Origin: Pseudomonas sp. CHM02 | GTDB lineage: Bacteria > Pseudomonadota > Gammaproteobacteria > Pseudomonadales > Pseudomonadaceae | Assembly (NCBI RefSeq): GCF_000612585.1 | Contig: NZ_JFCA01000007.1 | Span: 62,001-126,000 of the forward strand | DNA length: 64,000 nt | Reading direction: 5' to 3' | Shown here: piece after piece, positions 1-10,337 of the stretch | Layout: each line of letters starts with the position of its first letter | Numbering within the stretch: position 1 is the first letter of the stretch | Notes under the pieces: generated by a model | Databases searched by the model: none | The model's input: the letters and a program-made list of their open reading frames with translations, nothing else | Told to the model about the DNA's origin: nothing | Position numbers and translations under genes: made by a program

Positions 1-1
1 T

Positions 2-471
2 GGCGTGTTGACCATCCTGCTCGCCACTACGATCTGGGTGTTCTACGCCCTGGGCCAGAAGCAATTGCTGACGGTGTGGAATTCGCTGCAAGTGATGATG
101 GTGATCTACCTGTCCTGCGCCGCGCTCCTCACGCCCTGGGCGCATCCCTTGGAAGCATTGGACCTGAGCCCGCTGCAAGGCTGGCTGTTGCTGGCGTGCT
201 GCATGAATACGCTGGTGGCCTACGGCGCCTTTGCCGAAGCGCTCGCCCACTGGGAAGCCTCGCGGGTCAGTGCGACGCTGGCGCTCACGCCGCTGGTGAC
301 GTTCGTGGCGGTGGCTTTGGCGGCGTGGCTGTGGCCGGAATATGTGCAGGCCGAAGAGATCAACGCCCTGGGTTATACCGGGGCGTTGGTGGTGGTGCTG
401 GGCTCGGCGACCGTGGCGCTGGCGCCGTCGTTGCTCGCCGGGCTCAAGGCCCGGCGAGTGCGCATGGCGTC

Positions 472-475
<4 letters not shown>
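2..475 (+). CDS. EamA/DMT-family transporter, C-terminal part (5' end outside window)
   Basis: This is the C-terminal ~157 residues of an inner-membrane drug/metabolite transporter; the frame is open to the left edge, so the start is missing. It shows four to five hydrophobic helices, the typical EamA segment with '[14 protein letters not shown]' and '[12 protein letters not shown]', and a short basic tail (KARRVR) after the last helix. EamA proteins export small metabolites or amino acids; the substrate cannot be deduced. It converges on fumC, and the two stop codons share the bases CTAG (472-475), so there is no intergenic terminator here. Confidence 0.8.
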
Positions 476-1854
<1,379 letters not shown>

Positions 1855-2047
1855 CGGGCACACTCCTTCAGGTTCGTTTGCGCAGTTTAGGCCGTGATGG
1901 GCCCTGGGGGTTCCCCTAAACGACTTTTCATCGGATTGAGCGCCGCAAATCCAGGCCCGACAAGGGGTGGGGTTGAGCCATGGCGTTTTTTAGGCGCAGA
2001 ATGGGCGCCCTTGGGGTCTTACCTCGCCTGCTAGAAAAGGAAACTCG

Positions 2048-2566
2048 ATGACTCGTCTTCGTGCCATCTGTACCGCGGTTGCTCTGGTTTGCGCCAGCGG
2101 CCAAGTCTTTGCCGATACCGCCAGCCACAACGCCAGTGCCGAAGCCTTCCTTACCCTGGCCCACGCCGATAAGCTGGGTACCCCGGTGTACATGCAAGTG
2201 CAGCAAATGTTCGCCCAGCGTTTCGAACAGACCAAGGCGCCTGCCGCCAAGCAGTCCGTACTGGACAGCTACCAGGCCAAGGCCAACGCCGCCCTGGACC
2301 AGGCCATTGGCTGGCCAAAACTGAAGCCTGACATGGTCAAGCTCTACACCAGCAACTTCAGCGAATCCGAACTCAAGGACCTGGTTGCCTTCTACCAGTC
2401 GCCACTGGGCAAGAAAGTCCTGGAAAAAATGCCGCAGCTGACCCAGCAATCGGCCCAGATGACCCAGGAAAAGCTCGAAAGCGCCGTGCCGGTGGTGAAC
2501 AAGCTGTTGGAAGACATGACCAACGAGCTGACGCCAAAAGCCGCCGCACCGGCCAAGAAGAAGTAA
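2048..2566 (+). CDS. DUF2059 family periplasmic protein
   Basis: A 172-residue protein with a clear Sec signal peptide (MTRLRAIC, hydrophobic core, cleavage near QVFA-DTA). The mature part is all-helical and of DUF2059 type, with the recognisable 'LYTSNFSESELKDLVAFYQSPLGKKVLEKMP' type region (residues ~98-128) and a basic tail ending KKK. The function of DUF2059 proteins is not established; they are periplasmic. AAGGA precedes the ATG at good distance. It sits 6 nt upstream of bolA, so the two are probably cotranscribed. Confidence 0.85.
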   Translation: MTRLRAICTAVALVCASGQVFADTASHNASAEAFLTLAHADKLGTPVYMQVQQMFAQRFEQTKAPAAKQSVLDSYQAKANAALDQAIGWPKLKPDMVKLYTSNFSESELKDLVAFYQSPLGKKVLEKMPQLTQQSAQMTQEKLESAVPVVNKLLEDMTNELTPKAAAPAKKK

Positions 2567-2572
2567 GCAGGA

Positions 2573-2866
2573 ATGACCATGCAACAGCGTATCGAAACGG
2601 CGCTTGCCGCCCTGGGCACCGACCACCTGAGCGTGCTGGATGAAAGCCATATGCACAGCCGTGGGTTGCAGACCCACTTCAAGGCCGTGCTGGTCAGCCC
2701 GCTGTTCGAGGGGCTCAACCGCGTCAAGCGCCACCAGAAGGTCTACGCCACCCTGGGTGACCTGATGAGCGAGTTTCATGCGCTGGCGCTGCATACCTAC
2801 ACGCCTGAAGAATGGGCGAAAATCGACGCAGCGCCGGCCTCGCCGACCTGCGCCGGCGGGCATTGA
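2573..2866 (+). CDS. bolA: BolA family protein
   Basis: A 97-residue BolA domain protein. It shows the family pattern SHMHSRGLQTHFKAVLVSPLFEGLNRVKRHQKVY interrupted as expected, including the conserved histidine in 'RHQKVY' and the C-terminal 'HALALHTYTPEEW'. BolA proteins pair with monothiol glutaredoxins in iron-sulfur handling and influence cell shape and stress responses. The gene follows the DUF2059 gene by 6 nt. Downstream, the conserved gene order is interrupted by the Tc toxin cluster before resuming at trhO. Confidence 0.93.
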   Translation: MTMQQRIETALAALGTDHLSVLDESHMHSRGLQTHFKAVLVSPLFEGLNRVKRHQKVYATLGDLMSEFHALALHTYTPEEWAKIDAAPASPTCAGGH

Positions 2867-3023
2867 GCCCGCGGCTTGAGGCCTACGGGCGCGACACGTT
2901 CGCGCTCGCAGGTTGCCGTATTCCGGCCCTGTAATCAGACACATAAAACACCCCCGCAATACCCCCACGCCAACGAGCGCCTCCCTAGACTTTTTTGACC
3001 TTAGCCAATCAGGTCATGAGTTT

Positions 3024-5744
3024 ATGTCTAATTCTCTGCATCGAAATACACCGTCCTTGACGGCCATTGACCCGCGCGGACTGGCGGTGCGCACCGTTCA
3101 GTATCACCGCGAGAGCGTGACGCAGACCCCGCAGGCCCGGGTCACCCGTCAGATTTTTGGGCCCCATGGTTTTTTGCTCGAACAGTGGGACCCGCGTCAA
3201 TTAGCGCGTGGCACTGCGGGTGTGCCGTCGCAATCGAACATTTACAGCCTGTCGGGCGAGTCGGTGCGCACCGAGAGCGCGGATGCTGGCTGGCGCTTGG
3301 TATTACGCGGTGAGGCGGGGCAGCGGTTGCATAGCTGGGATTCGCGCCAAGCCTATCAGGCGCGGCGCTATGACCGTCTGCTACGCCCGGTAGCAGTATT
3401 CGAACAGGCTGCACAAGAGCCAGGGCCGCGTTGTGTCGAGCGCCTGACCTATGCGGCAGCCGAGCCCGCCGAGGCGGCCGGCAACCGTTGTGGTCGGCTG
3501 ATTCGGCATGTGGACCCGTCCGGTGTTTTGCTGATGGATGAGTACGGGATCGGTGGGAGCGTCATCAAGCAGACTCGACGGTTTCGCATGGATACTTCGG
3601 CAGTTGACTGGCCATCGAGCGACGACAAACAAGCCGAACAGTTGGCGCTCAAAGCCTATACCACGACCTGGCGCTACGATGCCTTGGGGGCACTGGTTGA
3701 GCAGATCGACGCAATGGACAATCGCCGGCACTGGCACTACGGGCAACAGGGCTGGCTGAAGGAGGTAGCGCTGACCCTAAAGGGGGGGGCGCGCCAGGTG
3801 TTGATGGACCAGCGCGTGTACAACGCTAACGGGCAAGCGGAATCCGAGCGTGCGGGCAACGATGTCACCAAAGTAGCGAAGTACGCTGCCGAGGATTATC
3901 GCTTGCTGCAACTGACGGTACATCGCAAGGGCGAAGCCACCAAGCCTTTACAGGATCTCGTGTACGAGTACGACGCGGTAGGCAATATCCTCAGCCTCAG
4001 CGACCTGGCCCAGCCGACTCAATGGCACAGCAATGCCCGCATTGATGCGGTCAGCCGTTACCAGTACGACAGTCTGTACCAGTTGATTCAGGCCAGCGGT
4101 CGGGAACATGCCGGCAACAGCGGTGGTCGGGCCGCCCCGGGGCGGGTGACGTTTGGTGCAACCGACTCCGGGCTCTGGCGCAATTACACCCAGCATTATA
4201 CCTACGATGAACATGGCAACTTGACACGCCTTCGCCATGTGCCGGGCAGTGGAACGGGTTACACCCAGGATATGAGTGTGGCTGCGGGTAGCAATCGTGC
4301 CGTGTCAGTCACTGACGGCGCGCCAGGACAATGGGCGACGATGTTTGATGCCAACGGTAATCAGCAAAGGCTGGGCAGCGGCCAGCAGCTCGGCTGGAAC
4401 GTGAGTAACCAACTCTCTCACGCGACCCAGGTGCAGCGAGAGCAGGGTGACCCCGATGTGGAAAGTTATCTCTACGACGCTCAGGGCCAGCGGACAGCCA
4501 AGATCAGAAGCCAGCAGATCGCCGGCAAACCCCATACACATATAACGTGTTACTTGCCGGGTTTGAGCTTGCACACACAACCTGGCAAGTGCTTGAACGT
4601 GCTGGACATCGATACGGGCGGTGGCCGGGTCACGGTGTTGCAGTGGGAGGCCGGTCGCCCCGGGGATATGAGTGCCGAGCAGGTGCAATTCAGCATCCTC
4701 GATCACCTCAATAGCCATTCACTGGAGCTGGACGAGCAAGCGCAGTTGCTGAGCCAGGAGCAGTATTATCCTTATGGCGCGACGGCGTGGTGGGCTACCA
4801 ACGGGACGCAGCGGGCCAATTACAAGGTTCGCCGCTACGCGGGCAAGGAGCGCGATGCGACAGGGTTGTATTACTACGGAGCGCGCTATTACGCGCCGTG
4901 GCTGCAACGCTGGATCAGCCCCGACCCATTGGGTGATGCAGACGGTCTGAATCTGTACGCGATGACGTTGGGCAACCCCTTGCGATTCACGGATGCCGAC
5001 GGCACGCAAAGGTCGTTTGGCGAACAATTTCAACCCAGTCGAGGCGATATCATTTTCGGTAAGGGGAGTACCGTGGCTAGCTACCGCAGCTTTTGGTCAA
5101 AGCTGACGGCACGTGGGGACGCAATGGTTACCTATTTCGGGGTTGAAGAGATGGGGGCGGCGATGGCGAGCTTGAAAAGCGAAAGCTCTTCCACGTTCAC
5201 TCGATACAGCAAGGGCGAGCTCACTGGCGAGCAGTTTAAGGAAAAGCTCCAGAGCCTCGGCAAACCGATTGCCCTGCAGTTCTATGCCGACATTAATTCG
5301 AAGTATGCAGGTTGTACATCGACCGCCGCCAACCGAGCGTTCGCGAACGAATTCGTGAGTGATTTTTCTTCTGGCACCTATTCGTTTGAGAAGACCCTTT
5401 CAGACCATGGCAAAAGCTTGAGTACGTTCGAGCGCAAGCTGGTCAGTCGTGCCAGTAAGTCAGCGTTGAAGACGCTGACGGACCCTTACAGCACTCGCCA
5501 GGTGCATTTCGCTCTTGATCATCTGGATATGGCCAACGTGATCAACAAGACCGAGACTTCTTTCGCCGGTTCGGAGCTTCGCTGGCTTTATCGGCATCGA
5601 TCGCGGGTGCCAGGCCATGTGACCTTCTATTATCAGAAACAACAGGTTGATGCCCCTTGGACGTCCGACCCCTCCCTTTGGCGTCGCTATGAACCGGCCA
5701 GATCAAAAACCAGCTCCAGGGCTTCAGGGCGGTCTGCACACTGA
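3024..5744 (+). CDS. tccC: Tc toxin C component (TccC-like RHS protein) with unrecognised C-terminal toxin
   Basis: This encodes the 906-residue RHS-repeat component of an ABC (Tc) insecticidal toxin. YD/RHS repeats run over residues ~50-620, for example 'YEYDAVGNILSL' and 'YTYDEHGNLTRLRHVP'. The RHS-associated core 'GLYYYGARYYAPWLQRWISP' is at ~613-632, followed by the NLYAMTLGNP segment and 'DADG', where C proteins self-cleave. Residues ~661-906 form a hypervariable tip resembling no toxin I can name; it includes 'FTGSELRW-like' SFAGSELRWLYRH and HFALDHLD motifs. The ATG at 3024 (MSNSLHRNTPSL) matches the family N-terminus, so the longer frame from 2913 is not used. The tip region has visibly lower GC than the RHS part, as expected for exchangeable toxin modules. 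The gene is convergent with the A/B genes. Confidence 0.9.
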   Translation: MSNSLHRNTPSLTAIDPRGLAVRTVQYHRESVTQTPQARVTRQIFGPHGFLLEQWDPRQLARGTAGVPSQSNIYSLSGESVRTESADAGWRLVLRGEAGQRLHSWDSRQAYQARRYDRLLRPVAVFEQAAQEPGPRCVERLTYAAAEPAEAAGNRCGRLIRHVDPSGVLLMDEYGIGGSVIKQTRRFRMDTSAVDWPSSDDKQAEQLALKAYTTTWRYDALGALVEQIDAMDNRRHWHYGQQGWLKEVALTLKGGARQVLMDQRVYNANGQAESERAGNDVTKVAKYAAEDYRLLQLTVHRKGEATKPLQDLVYEYDAVGNILSLSDLAQPTQWHSNARIDAVSRYQYDSLYQLIQASGREHAGNSGGRAAPGRVTFGATDSGLWRNYTQHYTYDEHGNLTRLRHVPGSGTGYTQDMSVAAGSNRAVSVTDGAPGQWATMFDANGNQQRLGSGQQLGWNVSNQLSHATQVQREQGDPDVESYLYDAQGQRTAKIRSQQIAGKPHTHITCYLPGLSLHTQPGKCLNVLDIDTGGGRVTVLQWEAGRPGDMSAEQVQFSILDHLNSHSLELDEQAQLLSQEQYYPYGATAWWATNGTQRANYKVRRYAGKERDATGLYYYGARYYAPWLQRWISPDPLGDADGLNLYAMTLGNPLRFTDADGTQRSFGEQFQPSRGDIIFGKGSTVASYRSFWSKLTARGDAMVTYFGVEEMGAAMASLKSESSSTFTRYSKGELTGEQFKEKLQSLGKPIALQFYADINSKYAGCTSTAANRAFANEFVSDFSSGTYSFEKTLSDHGKSLSTFERKLVSRASKSALKTLTDPYSTRQVHFALDHLDMANVINKTETSFAGSELRWLYRHRSRVPGHVTFYYQKQQVDAPWTSDPSLWRRYEPARSKTSSRASGRSAH

Positions 5745-5815
5745 CTGAACGGTTCAGCGTGGCCGCCTTGCAACTGTAAGGGGGCCACGCGAACCCAGGC
5801 TTCACGGTTCAGTCA
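5742..5815. terminator. Nested inverted repeat between convergent tccC and tcaC
   Basis: An outer repeat TGACTGAAC (5742-5750) pairs with GTTCAGTCA (5807-5815). It encloses GCGTGGCC (5757-5764) pairing with GGCCACGC (5783-5790). The structure fills the 57-nt gap between two convergent stop codons, so it probably terminates transcription from both sides, although no long T-run follows. Confidence 0.6.
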
Positions 5816-8800
5816 ATGGGGTGATCTGGAGTGCTCCCTCCGTGTCGTTTTCGTCCTCGTTGACGGTGTACCAGGCCCAGTAGGTGGTTTGTCGTACGCT
5901 GTCCCTGGCCGTGAGCGTGCGGGTGGGGCGACCGAGGGGATCATGGAACTGTTTGTCACTGTGCAAGAACTGGCGCAAGGACTTACCGTCGATGTACCTG
6001 TGGCGGTCGGCATAATAGGCACGATACACCCGAATGATCCGGCCCTCGGGGCTGTATTCGGTGTGCTCGCTGACGCACCACCGCGGGTCAGCCTGAACCG
6101 TCTGGAGGGTGCCGTGGCGGGTGCTCAGGTCGCCGTTGTCGTCCACGGCACAGGCCGGCCCCGTCTCGGCTTTTTGCTTGCTTTGCAAGGTGCGCCCGAA
6201 GCCGTCCTGGCAGGCGAGGGTCATGTGGATGAGTGGGGGCTGGTCATGGGGATAGCGGTCGGCGGCGAGCATCAGGCTGCGGGCGGGTTCGCGCTTGGCC
6301 TTTTGGATCAAGTCAACCAAGGCTTTCTCACTCGCACTCAAGGTTTTTGCCTTGTTTTTCAAGCGCAACCTGGCGGTGGCGCGTATATACCCGTCGGGCA
6401 ACAGATAGCGTTGGGTGACCCACTCCGCCTGCCTGTCCGCCGTGGCGATCGAGCCCATCCAACTGAACGGGTCGTAGCACCAGGCACCGGCCACCGCGCC
6501 GAGCATCGTTGCAGGTGACTCAATGGCGGACTCGATACCTGCGCCCACCGGCCTGCGATAGGCGGATATTTGCCCAAAACCGACGGGCTTTCCTGCTTCT
6601 TGCCCTTGGACGCTGGTCGCGAGCACGCGACCGAAACCATCGTACAGCGCTTGCTCGCATGTGCCGTTAGGGTCGGTGATGCTGACCGGCTGGAGCAGAC
6701 GGTAGTCATGCTTGACGTGGGTGATGCAGCCGTCGGCGTGTTTGACTTGGATGACCTGACACTCGTAAGGGTCATGGGTCAGCGTGGTTTCGTTCTCGGC
6801 CTGGGTCAGGCGCCAGGCGTGCAGGCGATAGAAGTGCTTGGCGTTGAGGTAGCGAGGAAATTGGCGACGGACTGACCAGAGATCGGGAGGCGCTTGGCGC
6901 TCCTGATCATTGGCATGAAAAAACAAGGCCATGGGGCGATAACCGGTTTGGCGCAGGCGGCTCGGCAGATCCTCGGTGGATTGGCTCGGCATGTCGGGAA
7001 TCTTTTCCAGCGCTTGCAATGCGTTGGGGGCCAATTCGGCGGTTTCTTGATAATCGGCCAGCGCCTGGAAAGTTGCCGTTCCAAGCGCCAAGGTCTGTCC
7101 CTTGCCGCCCGGCTCGCGGTAATACTGGATCGACAGGCCGCTCAGCTCGCGTGGTGCGTGCGGCCCCAGCGGCCCTGAAAGCCGGTTGATCAACGTTTCG
7201 TAGTTGATCGCCATCGCATTCAACCCCGTAGGTGGCTGGCCCTTGGGCAGGGTCCAGGCGTTGTCGCGCCGACGATAGGGCAAGCCCAATCGCCATTGGT
7301 CGTCGTTTGGCTGATGAATCCATTGCATCAAGCTTTCGCTCAGGTAAAAGACCTGCTGAGCCGGATCGTGGGTGTCACGCCACCATTGCTGCTGATGCTC
7401 ATCGTCGAGCAGTACCGGTGGCGCATCCTGGGCGGTGGTGCGCCGCGCGCTGTGCACCGTGGCGCTGTGAACCAGGTTGCCATAGGCGTCCCAGCGCAAG
7501 TTGACCTGGTGTTCGCAGGTCGGATCATCGGGCACCTGTTCGTACTGATAACGCACTGATTCCAGCGTCAGCGGCAGCATGCGTGCCCAGGGTTGCGAGT
7601 CGCTGGCCTGGGACAATCGGCGGACCATATAGCGGTACTGCTGCACCGTATAGGGCGTCTTGTTGGCCGGGTCGAGGGCAAGTACCTCCACCCGTAGCGG
7701 CAGGCCCCGCAGGGCAAAGGCCGCGTCCCGCGTCTCCTGTGAGGTGGGTGATACGAGTAAGCTGTCGTGATGATCTGTCGGTTGCGGTTGCGCGGGTGCA
7801 TCATGTTGCCCCAGCAGCGTGGGGCCGAGCTTGATGGCGTCAGCGTCATGGCGACTGTAATCGTCCTGAGGCATATCCAGCGCTTGACCGGTGTGAAACC
7901 AACGTTTGGTTTGCGACCCTGCTTCGGGAACCTCCTCGGTCCGGGTCTCATTGTCGGTTTGCAGCAACAAGCCGAAGCCCTGGAAGGTGCGCTCATTGGC
8001 ATCGTAATACGCCTGACGATAGCTGAAACGCTGGGTCAGGGTGTTATTGCTGATCTCATCGTGCAGGACCTGACGATTGACCAGGGGGAGCGCGAAGGGC
8101 AGCCGGCTGACGGCGGGCTTGCCGTCGGCTTGATGCTGTTTTTTCTCATCCAGCCATTCCTGGGCGCTGCTGCGGTAGCTTACGTTGACTTGCGCGCCAA
8201 GGTTGTTGTTGGTCATGGTGAGCAAACAGGGCTTGCTGTCAAAAAAAGCATAGCGCCAATGGCGAGGTCGCGGATGCAGGGTACTGATGATCAGGCTGGC
8301 GTAACCATTGCCCTGCAGGTCTGTCACGCTCACCTGGCATAAGGCGTCGTACTGCATGCCTGGCGGCCAGGGTAATACCAAGGGGGTTGTGGCGAAGCTA
8401 TTGCCGCCCTGATTGATGAAAATGCTGATCCCCTCGGGCGTCAGGTACAGCACGTCGCTGGCACCGCAGCCATCCAGGTCCGCCAGCAACACATTGGCAG
8501 CGTTGAACGTCGTCTCCCTGAACGCCAAGGTGGCCAATACCCGACCCTTGCCGAATCGCCCATGGCCCAGGTTGGGCCAGCATTTGATTTCGTTGTAGCG
8601 GATACGCACCAAGTGCTGCTGCCCGCTGCCGAGGATGTCGCTGAAGCCGACCCAGTCGGCGGGAGAGCGGGAGAAGGACGGCAAGTCGTCGCCGTCAACC
8701 GTGTGGGCTCGCTCGATGCCCGGCTCGAAGCCGTTTTGTCGATTGGCGTACACGCGCACACTACGCGGGCCCACGAGTGCGAGGTCACCCAAACCACTGC

Positions 8801-10337
8801 CCATCAGATCGGCCAATCTCGCGTCAGCGTGCAGGAATTCCACCGGGAATGCGTCGAACGGTACAAACGCCGTCTCTTTGCCTTGGGGGGCAAGATTGAA
8901 AAAACCACCCATGCCTGGCCGGGCCAGCACCCATTCCGGACGACCGTCGCCATCGATATCGAGCAACGCCTGATACACGGGGCGTGAACCGTCAGCCACG
9001 GGAATGGCGGGCAATACTTGAATGGGTGTGTAGGTCACCTCGTCGCCCGTGGAAGTTGCGGCCCGCTGGGGCGCTCGGTAATACCAGGCGTGTTCACCGC
9101 GATACAAGATCCCCGGCAGGCCTTCGCCGTATAAATCCACCAGTTGGTAACGCTGGCCGTCATTGAGGCCGGGCAAGTCATCAAAGCGCTGGTAGCGACG
9201 GATATCCAGTTTCAGGCGTGAGGGTTGATACAGATATTCTTGCGGTGGCAGGCGGGTGAGTGTTCCTTGAGCGTCAATAGCCTGCTGGTGTGCCGCGAAC
9301 AGGGTGCTGAGTCCGTTGCGAGCGGTTTGATGCTCGAGCCACAGGCGCTTGACCAGTACTGGGGTGGGGCCCATGCCGGGCTCATCCGCAAAGGCGTGAA
9401 ACATGAGGACCTGCCGACATAGGCGCAGCGTTCGTAGCTCAAAGCCGTAGATATAACTGGAAAATGGATCGTTGCGCAGGGGCCATGGGTTGAGCGCGTC
9501 GTAGGAGGGCAACGCGTCGTTGGTCGTGGTGCGCTGGCCATAGTCGAACACCAGGTAGAAGTGCCACGCCTGATTGGACAGGTCGTCGGTCTTCAGCAGA
9601 TACGGGATCTCTTTCTCACGGGCCTTGGCGTTGCCGTAACACACTTTATGCAGGTAACGCTGGGCCCGGCTGTCATGTGGCTGCGTTCGGGTCTCGGTAT
9701 CGGCCAGGTACTGGTAGCCGATATGTTCGCCATGGGCGTTAAGGCTTTCTTCAAGCAACCATTGCGCCACATGGCTTGGGGTATCCGGATCGGCGATACG
9801 CGCCGATTGGGTTTTGCCGTACACATGTCGGCTGCCGTCAGCCGCCTGTATCAACCAGAACCCGGCGATGTCGCCGTCTGAGCGCCAATGCTCGATGCGC
9901 TCGAACCGGTGCTCAACCCTGGGGTAGTGACGCGTGACGGTGTAGGTGAGGCCCAGCGGCACCTGGTCAAAACGGTCGCGCTGCGTTTGCACGAGCCTGC
10001 CGTCGACAGTGCGCTCGGGCAGCCAGGGTTGCGCATCCGGGCCTTGGAACGTATCGGTTGCGGTGTAATCGGGTACGCCCCGCTGGGTGCGCCGTGTGAC
10101 GGCCCCAGGGTTGACGTCCCAACCGAAACCGAACGCGCTGTTACCCGCGGTGCTGCGATAGATCAATGACAGCGTGGGTGCATAACCACGACCGGTAGAA
10201 ATCGGCAACGCAATCTCGAAGGTCGCCGTGCCGTCGGCGCCCACGTTGCCCCAGTCTTTGGCGACCCCTTCGATGGCGTTGCCTGCAGTGGGCAGCGATG
10301 GCACCTTGAGGGGCGATTCATTCGCTTGAGTGCTCAT
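5802..10337 (-). CDS. tcaC: Tc toxin B component (SpvB / TcaC / TcdB-like)
   Basis: A 1511-residue B subunit of the Tc toxin; with the C protein it forms the cocoon that encloses the cleaved toxin, and it docks on the A pore. The N-terminus (residues ~15-330) is an SpvB-type domain ('VGADGTATFEIALPISTGRGY', 'LIYRSTAGNSAFGFGW'). FG-GAP/VCBS beta-propeller motifs follow ('LLDIDGDGRPEW', 'LLADLDGCGASDVLYL'), then TcdB middle domains and an RHS-like C-terminal part. AGGAG lies 6 nt before the ATG. The start overlaps the stop of the upstream A-subunit gene by 4 nt (ATGA), implying translational coupling. The name follows the Photorhabdus tcaC/tcdB family; which paralogue it matches best cannot be told here. 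Confidence 0.92.
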   Translation of the reverse strand: MSTQANESPLKVPSLPTAGNAIEGVAKDWGNVGADGTATFEIALPISTGRGYAPTLSLIYRSTAGNSAFGFGWDVNPGAVTRRTQRGVPDYTATDTFQGPDAQPWLPERTVDGRLVQTQRDRFDQVPLGLTYTVTRHYPRVEHRFERIEHWRSDGDIAGFWLIQAADGSRHVYGKTQSARIADPDTPSHVAQWLLEESLNAHGEHIGYQYLADTETRTQPHDSRAQRYLHKVCYGNAKAREKEIPYLLKTDDLSNQAWHFYLVFDYGQRTTTNDALPSYDALNPWPLRNDPFSSYIYGFELRTLRLCRQVLMFHAFADEPGMGPTPVLVKRLWLEHQTARNGLSTLFAAHQQAIDAQGTLTRLPPQEYLYQPSRLKLDIRRYQRFDDLPGLNDGQRYQLVDLYGEGLPGILYRGEHAWYYRAPQRAATSTGDEVTYTPIQVLPAIPVADGSRPVYQALLDIDGDGRPEWVLARPGMGGFFNLAPQGKETAFVPFDAFPVEFLHADARLADLMGSGLGDLALVGPRSVRVYANRQNGFEPGIERAHTVDGDDLPSFSRSPADWVGFSDILGSGQQHLVRIRYNEIKCWPNLGHGRFGKGRVLATLAFRETTFNAANVLLADLDGCGASDVLYLTPEGISIFINQGGNSFATTPLVLPWPPGMQYDALCQVSVTDLQGNGYASLIISTLHPRPRHWRYAFFDSKPCLLTMTNNNLGAQVNVSYRSSAQEWLDEKKQHQADGKPAVSRLPFALPLVNRQVLHDEISNNTLTQRFSYRQAYYDANERTFQGFGLLLQTDNETRTEEVPEAGSQTKRWFHTGQALDMPQDDYSRHDADAIKLGPTLLGQHDAPAQPQPTDHHDSLLVSPTSQETRDAAFALRGLPLRVEVLALDPANKTPYTVQQYRYMVRRLSQASDSQPWARMLPLTLESVRYQYEQVPDDPTCEHQVNLRWDAYGNLVHSATVHSARRTTAQDAPPVLLDDEHQQQWWRDTHDPAQQVFYLSESLMQWIHQPNDDQWRLGLPYRRRDNAWTLPKGQPPTGLNAMAINYETLINRLSGPLGPHAPRELSGLSIQYYREPGGKGQTLALGTATFQALADYQETAELAPNALQALEKIPDMPSQSTEDLPSRLRQTGYRPMALFFHANDQERQAPPDLWSVRRQFPRYLNAKHFYRLHAWRLTQAENETTLTHDPYECQVIQVKHADGCITHVKHDYRLLQPVSITDPNGTCEQALYDGFGRVLATSVQGQEAGKPVGFGQISAYRRPVGAGIESAIESPATMLGAVAGAWCYDPFSWMGSIATADRQAEWVTQRYLLPDGYIRATARLRLKNKAKTLSASEKALVDLIQKAKREPARSLMLAADRYPHDQPPLIHMTLACQDGFGRTLQSKQKAETGPACAVDDNGDLSTRHGTLQTVQADPRWCVSEHTEYSPEGRIIRVYRAYYADRHRYIDGKSLRQFLHSDKQFHDPLGRPTRTLTARDSVRQTTYWAWYTVNEDENDTEGALQITPLTEP

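Noticed and set aside
3024..5744. RHS effector of a type VI secretion system
   Set aside because: No PAAR domain, VgrG, Eag chaperone or immunity gene is present; adjacent SpvB/TcaC and A-component genes place it in a Tc toxin.
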